10,966 bases of DNA, from positions 1 through 10,966 of the forward strand of contig LADV01000314.1 of NCBI GenBank assembly GCA_000961805.1. The letters are read 5' to 3'. The stretch is from Peptococcaceae bacterium BRH_c23 (GTDB taxonomy: Bacteria; Bacillota_B; Desulfitobacteriia; Desulfitobacteriales; Desulfitobacteriaceae). The translations under genes were made by a program, and so were the position numbers. The notes below the pieces were generated by a model that was not told the DNA's origin, ran no database searches, and was given only the letters and a program-made list of their open reading frames with translations. This document shows, in pieces, positions 6,763 to 10,966 of the stretch (position 1 is its first letter; each line of letters starts with the position of its first letter).

Positions 6763-7365
6763 TCAATTTCGGAAGTTCAATAATTGACCATTTTCATATT
6801 CGCCCGTCCAACGTTCAAACAAATTATGTTCTACCCCGAACTGATCAAGTATTTTCCCCACCGTTTGATCAACAATATCATCAATTGTCTTGGGAAGATG
6901 GTAGAAGGCCGGTAAAGGCGGCAATAGTGTGGCACCTATTTCTGCCACATTAGTCATCAAGCGCAAATGACCCAAATGTAATGGAGTCTCTCGAACGACT
7001 AATATCAATTTTCTCTTTTCTTTTAGGCAAACGTCTGCTGCCCTAATCAACAAATTTTCGTTAAAGGAATTGGCCACCGCTGATAAGGTTTTGATAGAAC
7101 AAGGCGCGATAACCATTCCATCAATTAGAAACGAACCGCTTGCGATCGCCCCGCCAACATCATTATAATGATAATTTTTACTTGCCAGGGACCTTAATTG
7201 ATTTAACGTGTATTTTGTTTCTATTAAGATAGTTCTTTCAGCATCTGGAGAAACTACTAAGTGAGATTCTACTCCATTTGCCGCCAAACTCTCTAATAAA
7301 CGCACACCGTAAATTGCCCCTGAAGCCCCTGAAATCCCTACTGCAATCTTCACTTTTTTATTCAT
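6763..7365 (-). CDS. ubiX: UbiX flavin prenyltransferase
   Basis: A 200-residue flavoprotein of the UbiX/PadB family, near the usual family length (about 190-210). Signature elements are the N-terminal GISGASGAIYG (10-20) that binds FMN phosphate, APCSIKTLSAVANS (87-100), the basic RETPLHLGHL loop (125-134), LPPLPAFYHLP (148-158) and LFERWTG (182-188) at the C-terminus. UbiX joins dimethylallyl phosphate to FMN, making the prenylated FMN needed by UbiD enzymes; it is not itself a decarboxylase. GAGGAGG lies 8 bases before the ATG. It is 36 bases after the regulator gene and just ahead of the HD gene, so the three are likely co-transcribed. The UbiD gene it presumably serves begins at the left edge of the window in the next transcription unit. 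Being in a specialised cluster, it is probably a pathway-dedicated copy, which is inference. Confidence 0.95.
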   Translation of the reverse strand: MNKKVKIAVGISGASGAIYGVRLLESLAANGVESHLVVSPDAERTILIETKYTLNQLRSLASKNYHYNDVGGAIASGSFLIDGMVIAPCSIKTLSAVANSFNENLLIRAADVCLKEKRKLILVVRETPLHLGHLRLMTNVAEIGATLLPPLPAFYHLPKTIDDIVDQTVGKILDQFGVEHNLFERWTGEYENGQLLNFRN

Positions 7366-7401
7366 AACAACGGCCTCCTCTCAAAATACAACTCCCTTAC
7401 C

Positions 7402-9777
7402 TCATAGAAACTTCAAAGCTAATTGAACTTGTAAAGTAACCTCAGGATTTGTTAAGTCGAGCTCCGCAATTTCCTGAATGCGTTTCAAACGATATTTTAA
7501 GGTTCCATCATTAACAAAACCCTGTCTTGAAGCCGCTTGGATATTCTGATTGCATTTAAAATACAGTTTTAACGTTGAAATAAGTTCGGATTTATGTTTT
7601 TTGTCATATTCAATAACTTCTCCCAGTACCTTTTTGGCGAACCAGATAAATCTTTTGGGTTCTATTCCCAGCATGCCGTATGCTCCAAGGTTCTCATAAT
7701 CAAAGCATGTATTCTCTTTATTTAGATGCTTCATTATTTGATTGGCTGCACTAGCGTTATTATAATTCTGTCTTGTTTCGATGATCGAATTACTTTTAAC
7801 CCCCAAAGTAAGCCACCATTTCGAAGAGGGAGATTGCCCTAACAGAGTTACGAGTAAATTCTTCATCTTTTCCGCCTGACCATCCTCCCCATTACCCAGA
7901 ATGATCACCAGCTTGTTCTCATGTAACCCGATAACTCCATTCGGTGGCATGGCGTTTCTTAACTCATTGACACATTTATTAATGGGCCCTATTCGACCAC
8001 CCTCGAATTCAAGAACTATCAGGCTTAATGGATAATCTAGCGTTATGCCAAGTTTTATAGTCCATTCCAATACTTGTTCTTCATTCATCGTGTTGCTAAA
8101 TAACCATTCATCCAAAAGATGCTTCATAAGTTGTTTCTTGTTATCCACTGAAACCTTTTGTTTTAGGAGGACTAAAGCGATTACAACACTGGCATCACGT
8201 AAAATCAGCTCCTGCCCTTGTGATAAACATGTTTGATTTAAGTCAACCGCTAAAAAACCCAATATCTCTTTCCCCGCTATGATCGGCGTCAGGCAACGTC
8301 TGACAGGTTGCCCATTTTTGCCAACTGTTTGATATACAGCGGTTTCTCTCCTACTATAGAAACTCTCCATTAGCCCTTTGTTGGAGTGTTCCCCTAACAG
8401 CTCCCGTGATGAAATCTGCTGATTCTTGCCAGTCACTCTTGTTTTGGCCAAAACCCGAAATTCTTTATCTTCAATCGAAACCGGTAGACCAATGGCCTGC
8501 CCGATGGTGCTAATAATCTTTTGCAATCCGGAGTTTTCAAGAACTAAGCCCGCTAGCTGGTTATGCAGATTGATGGATTTTTGTAAGGATTGTTGTTGAA
8601 CTAGTAAAAATTCATTAACACGCTTCAATTCGGAATTCGTTATTTGCAATTCTTGATCAGTTAAGTGATATAATTTTGTGTTTTCTATAACCATCGCCAA
8701 TTGAATACCCAATAATGCCAAAATGTTTTTGTCATATTCGTTAAAGCCGTGGGAGGTTAACTTATTTGCCACCAACAGAGAACCTAACTGACGACCGTTT
8801 GAAATCAGTGGAACACCTATAAAATCCTGGATTTTGCCAGCAAACATTAAATCCTTCGGCAGATTTTTGCCATTGGCAATTATCTCGGTTCCATTGGCTA
8901 AAAGATTGGCTAACTCACCAGTAAATCTTTCAACCTGTTTGGCTACAACTTGATTCGAACCCAAAACATAACCAAAAACGTTACAACCCTTGGAATTAGG
9001 TTTCTTGATAATCAGATACACCTTTTCACACGACACAAATTGACAAACTTGCTTATAAAAATCCTTTGCCATTTCATTAAAATTCAAGCCATCGGAGAGT
9101 TGAAGGGCAATCTCATTCAATAATTTCCATTGACTAACCCATTCTTTACCCTCTCTCAACATAAGTTGCAGGCTTTTAACCACTGTATTAGGTTGCAAAT
9201 CGCTGATATTTTGGTCAGCTTTACCTTCCCACTCGGATTTGGCCCTAATTTCGTATTGACAGTACGGATCCCCTTTAGCTATACATTTTGTCTCTACACA
9301 CACCGCCTCTTGCCCAAAAAATCTGCTGCTATAGCCACTAGCATAACCAACCAGTGTCCAACAAACTGCCTCTGCTGAATGACCGTAGGTTTTAATGTAC
9401 TGTTTGGCCTCAAAGGAATTCTCCCATTTTCCGCACATATAAAAATGGTTGGCCTCACGATCATATTCCAACACCTTATTAGTAACACGAACCAAACCTT
9501 CGCGAGTATGGATTTTTGGTCCGGCTAACATCCAATCAGAGTCATTTTCCGAATTAAAGAAGGGTTTTACACCGTGGGCATCGCTATATCCACACCGATA
9601 ACCTAAACGGACCAATACTCCTCTTGCTAGATCTAACCCTAGTGTTTTAATTAACTCATCCTTAAGTTGACTCAATGCGTCTGCGTGAAACAAAAGCAGT
9701 CTATTGCCGCGAAAAGATATTTCTCCCTCACTGGGATCCATTATGATATCCTGCATATCCAGCAATTCGATTTTCAT
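7402..9777 (-). CDS. Phenol-sensor XylR_N/V4R-GAF-PucR-type transcriptional regulator
   Basis: A 791-residue cytoplasmic regulator with an unusual domain order. Residues 1-185 match the aromatic-sensing XylR_N plus V4R region of XylR/DmpR/MopR: GPKIHTREGLVRVT (86-99), GKWENSFEA (116-124), AVCWTLVGYASGY (137-149) and ETKCIAKGDPYC (162-173). H90 and W118 correspond to phenol-contacting H106 and W134 of MopR; C139, E162, C165 and C173 correspond to its zinc ligands C155, E178, C181 and C189 (MopR numbering from memory). Residues about 215-370 are a GAF domain, 371-405 a probable coiled coil, and 410-540 a second GAF-like region. Residues 550-690 resemble the CdaR GGDEF-like region, and 730-791 are the PucR helix-turn-helix (GTLKYRLKRIQEI, 758-770). 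No Walker A or GAFTGA motif of sigma-54 activators is present. The ATG follows AAAGGAG by 11 bases. It most likely activates the neighbouring catabolic genes when phenol is present, which is inference. Confidence 0.9.
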   Translation of the reverse strand: MKIELLDMQDIIMDPSEGEISFRGNRLLLFHADALSQLKDELIKTLGLDLARGVLVRLGYRCGYSDAHGVKPFFNSENDSDWMLAGPKIHTREGLVRVTNKVLEYDREANHFYMCGKWENSFEAKQYIKTYGHSAEAVCWTLVGYASGYSSRFFGQEAVCVETKCIAKGDPYCQYEIRAKSEWEGKADQNISDLQPNTVVKSLQLMLREGKEWVSQWKLLNEIALQLSDGLNFNEMAKDFYKQVCQFVSCEKVYLIIKKPNSKGCNVFGYVLGSNQVVAKQVERFTGELANLLANGTEIIANGKNLPKDLMFAGKIQDFIGVPLISNGRQLGSLLVANKLTSHGFNEYDKNILALLGIQLAMVIENTKLYHLTDQELQITNSELKRVNEFLLVQQQSLQKSINLHNQLAGLVLENSGLQKIISTIGQAIGLPVSIEDKEFRVLAKTRVTGKNQQISSRELLGEHSNKGLMESFYSRRETAVYQTVGKNGQPVRRCLTPIIAGKEILGFLAVDLNQTCLSQGQELILRDASVVIALVLLKQKVSVDNKKQLMKHLLDEWLFSNTMNEEQVLEWTIKLGITLDYPLSLIVLEFEGGRIGPINKCVNELRNAMPPNGVIGLHENKLVIILGNGEDGQAEKMKNLLVTLLGQSPSSKWWLTLGVKSNSIIETRQNYNNASAANQIMKHLNKENTCFDYENLGAYGMLGIEPKRFIWFAKKVLGEVIEYDKKHKSELISTLKLYFKCNQNIQAASRQGFVNDGTLKYRLKRIQEIAELDLTNPEVTLQVQLALKFL

Positions 9778-9815
9778 TCGAACAACTACTCCTTTGTATA
9801 CTGAATATTTTGAAT

Positions 9816-9844
9816 ATTATAATTAATCTATCACGAATTTTAAC
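9816..9844 (-). promoter_or_regulatory. Possible sigma-A-type promoter of the regulator gene
   Basis: A perfect TATAAT (9816-9821) lies 17 bases after GTTAAA (9839-9844, 3 of 6 to the -35 consensus) on the minus strand, about 38 bases upstream of the regulator ATG. The surrounding stretch is very AT-rich, so other -10-like hexamers are expected by chance. Confidence 0.35.
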
Positions 9845-9925
9845 TAGAATCAATTACCATATTAGACATAGGCTTACAATTGTTTTTACCTATTATGGGT
9901 AAATAGTTTTATATAATTTAAACAA

Positions 9926-9979
9926 GAAGAAATTGAACACCTCCCTTGTATAATGGCCAGAGAGGTGTTCAATTTCTTC
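9926..9979 (-). terminator. Long perfect hairpin, probable terminator of the molybdenum hydroxylase gene
   Basis: Two 18-base arms (9926-9943 and 9962-9979) are exact reverse complements around an 18-base loop. The hairpin starts 10 bases after the molybdenum hydroxylase stop and on the minus strand is followed by TTGTTTAAATTATAT, a moderately T-rich tail. This fits a terminator, although the arms are more AT-rich and longer than usual and the U-tract is interrupted. A role in protecting the mRNA 3' end is an alternative. Confidence 0.7.
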
Positions 9980-9988
9980 GTTCCGATT

Positions 9989-10966
9989 TTATTCAGTGAA
10001 CTTTTCTTTCATAGCGCGCCAGACTTTTTCATAAGTGAGTGGCAAACTATTGATTCTCACACCCATGGCATCAAAGATGGCGTTCGAGAAACAACCCATG
10101 GTCGGATTGGTTGCTCCTTCACCGACTTCCTTTACCCCCCATGGTCCAGCCGGCTCATAGCTGTCGACTAATTCGGAATGAATCTGAGGCATGTCGAGGG
10201 CGGTAGGTAATCTATATTCGCCGAGATTGGGGTTAAGAATTCGTCCCTGATCATCAAACAAAACCTGTTCCCAGATCGACTCTCCCATGCCCATATACAG
10301 GGCTCCGTGTACTTGCCCGTGCAGAAGCATAGGGTTGATCACCTTTCCACAATCATGGACATCCCACACTTCTCGAACATCGATTTCACCCGTTTCCTCG
10401 TCGATTTGAACCTCGCTGATCTGAGCACAATAGCTATAAGCTGGCGAGGTACCCACTGCGGCTCCTTTGAATGTCCCCCCTAAGCGGGGAACAGAGTAGA
10501 CTCCACGGCCTAAGAGAAGACCCCGTAGGACAAAGAAACGACGGGCCACTTCCTCAAAGGTTAGCGTGTTAGCCTTAGGACGAGATATTGAGAAAATAAT
10601 CCCTTCCCGGCACTCTAGGTCTTCAGGCGGTAAGTTCATCAACGTGGAGGCCATGTCCAGTACCTGTTTTTTGATTTCCTCGCCTGCCCTCTTAACGGCC
10701 GTACCCGACATTAAGGTCTGACGGCTGGCATAGGCGCCAAAATCATGGGGCGTTGTTTCAGTATCAGCCGCAATGATCTTCATGTTTTCATAGCGGTATC
10801 CCATAGCCTCTGCCGCCATCTGACAAAGGACAGTATCTGACCCTTGGCCAATATCTGTCGCGCCGGTATAGAGTGTCGCCGCACTACCGTCCTCATTGAC
10901 CTTGATCATGGCAGAGGCTTGAGGTAGGTCGGTCCGGTAAATGGGATAACCTGCACCCGAGACAAA
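9989..10966 (-). CDS. Molybdenum hydroxylase large subunit, C-terminal part (candidate 4-hydroxybenzoyl-CoA reductase alpha)
   Basis: The last 325 codons of a xanthine dehydrogenase-family molybdopterin-binding subunit. The frame stays open to the right edge: before the internal ATG at 10909 the codons read FVSGAGYPIYRTDLPQASA, so that ATG is not the true start and the 5' end is missing. Family motifs, numbered from that methionine, are TGATDIGQGSDT (15-26), GAYASRQTLMSGTAV (58-72), VWDVHDCGKVINP (181-193), GQVHGALYMGMGE (198-210) and GPWGVKEVGEGATNP (255-269). E261 is the expected catalytic glutamate beside molybdenum. Full-length relatives are about 750-800 residues. Members include xanthine dehydrogenases, nicotinate dehydrogenases and 4-hydroxybenzoyl-CoA reductase, which removes the para-hydroxyl from 4-hydroxybenzoyl-CoA. 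The neighbouring phenol-type genes favour the last, but the visible part does not prove it. A hairpin terminator begins 10 bases after the stop. Confidence 0.85.
   Translation of the reverse strand, partial: FVSGAGYPIYRTDLPQASAMIKVNEDGSAATLYTGATDIGQGSDTVLCQMAAEAMGYRYENMKIIAADTETTPHDFGAYASRQTLMSGTAVKRAGEEIKKQVLDMASTLMNLPPEDLECREGIIFSISRPKANTLTFEEVARRFFVLRGLLLGRGVYSVPRLGGTFKGAAVGTSPAYSYCAQISEVQIDEETGEIDVREVWDVHDCGKVINPMLLHGQVHGALYMGMGESIWEQVLFDDQGRILNPNLGEYRLPTALDMPQIHSELVDSYEPAGPWGVKEVGEGATNPTMGCFSNAIFDAMGVRINSLPLTYEKVWRAMKEKFTE

Noticed and set aside
478..9378. Several plus-strand open frames of 60 to 120 codons
   Set aside because: They lie opposite well-supported minus-strand genes, show no recognisable motifs, and lack consistent ribosome binding sites, so they are shadow frames.
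7402..9777. Sigma-54 dependent NtrC-type activator, suggested by the XylR_N-like N-terminus
   Set aside because: No Walker A, Walker B or GAFTGA motif is present, and the C-terminus is a PucR helix-turn-helix. No -24/-12 promoter was found in either intergenic region.
9802..9818. Tandem TGAATATT repeat as an operator
   Set aside because: Two 8-base copies in very AT-rich DNA next to the -10-like hexamer are easily explained by base composition.
10907..10909. ATG at 10909 as the start of the molybdenum hydroxylase gene
   Set aside because: The same frame continues without stop to the window edge with family-like sequence (YRTDLPQASA), so this methionine is internal.
1..10966. CRISPR arrays, tRNA or rRNA genes, insertion sequences
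   Set aside because: No repeat-spacer pattern, transposase motif, terminal repeats or RNA-gene signature was seen; intergenic gaps are all under 300 bases.

Overview
The window looks like part of an aromatic-compound catabolism region from an anaerobic, low-GC Gram-positive bacterium (Clostridia, perhaps a Peptococcaceae or Desulfitobacteriaceae relative). This rests on the AT-rich sequence, strong AGGAGG-type ribosome binding sites, closely packed genes, and a set of enzymes typical of oxygen-independent phenol metabolism. The taxonomic guess is inference. All nine supported genes lie on the minus strand, so transcription runs from high to low coordinates.

Region by region, in transcription order: (1) 10966-9989, the 3' part of a molybdenum hydroxylase large subunit (xanthine dehydrogenase / 4-hydroxybenzoyl-CoA reductase superfamily), closed by a hairpin with 18-bp arms. 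(2) 9777-6170, a 791-residue regulator, then ubiX (flavin prenyltransferase), then a small HD-domain protein. Gaps are short and a strong terminator follows at about 6000. (3) 5861 to the left edge, a second unit: a Tm-1-like/UPF0261 protein, an AMP-forming aryl/acyl-CoA ligase, two separate proteins that together resemble a split PEP synthase, and the first 38 codons of a UbiD-family decarboxylase. A perfect 20-bp palindrome sits just upstream of this unit.

Taken together the set resembles the anaerobic phenol pathway known from Thauera and Geobacter. In that pathway a PEP-synthase-like phenylphosphate synthase phosphorylates phenol. A UbiD-type phenylphosphate carboxylase, using the prenylated flavin made by UbiX, makes 4-hydroxybenzoate. 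A CoA ligase then forms 4-hydroxybenzoyl-CoA, and a molybdenum reductase removes the hydroxyl group to give benzoyl-CoA. Each step has a candidate here, but the true substrate could be another phenol, such as catechol or a cresol.

The most unusual item is the regulator. Its N-terminus is a phenol sensor of the XylR/DmpR/MopR type, with the ligand and zinc residues I recall for MopR all present at a constant offset of 16. It is joined to a GAF region and a PucR/CdaR-type output, not to the usual sigma-54 AAA+ activator. The Tm-1-like protein leading the catabolic operon has no role in known phenol pathways and is the other item worth following up.
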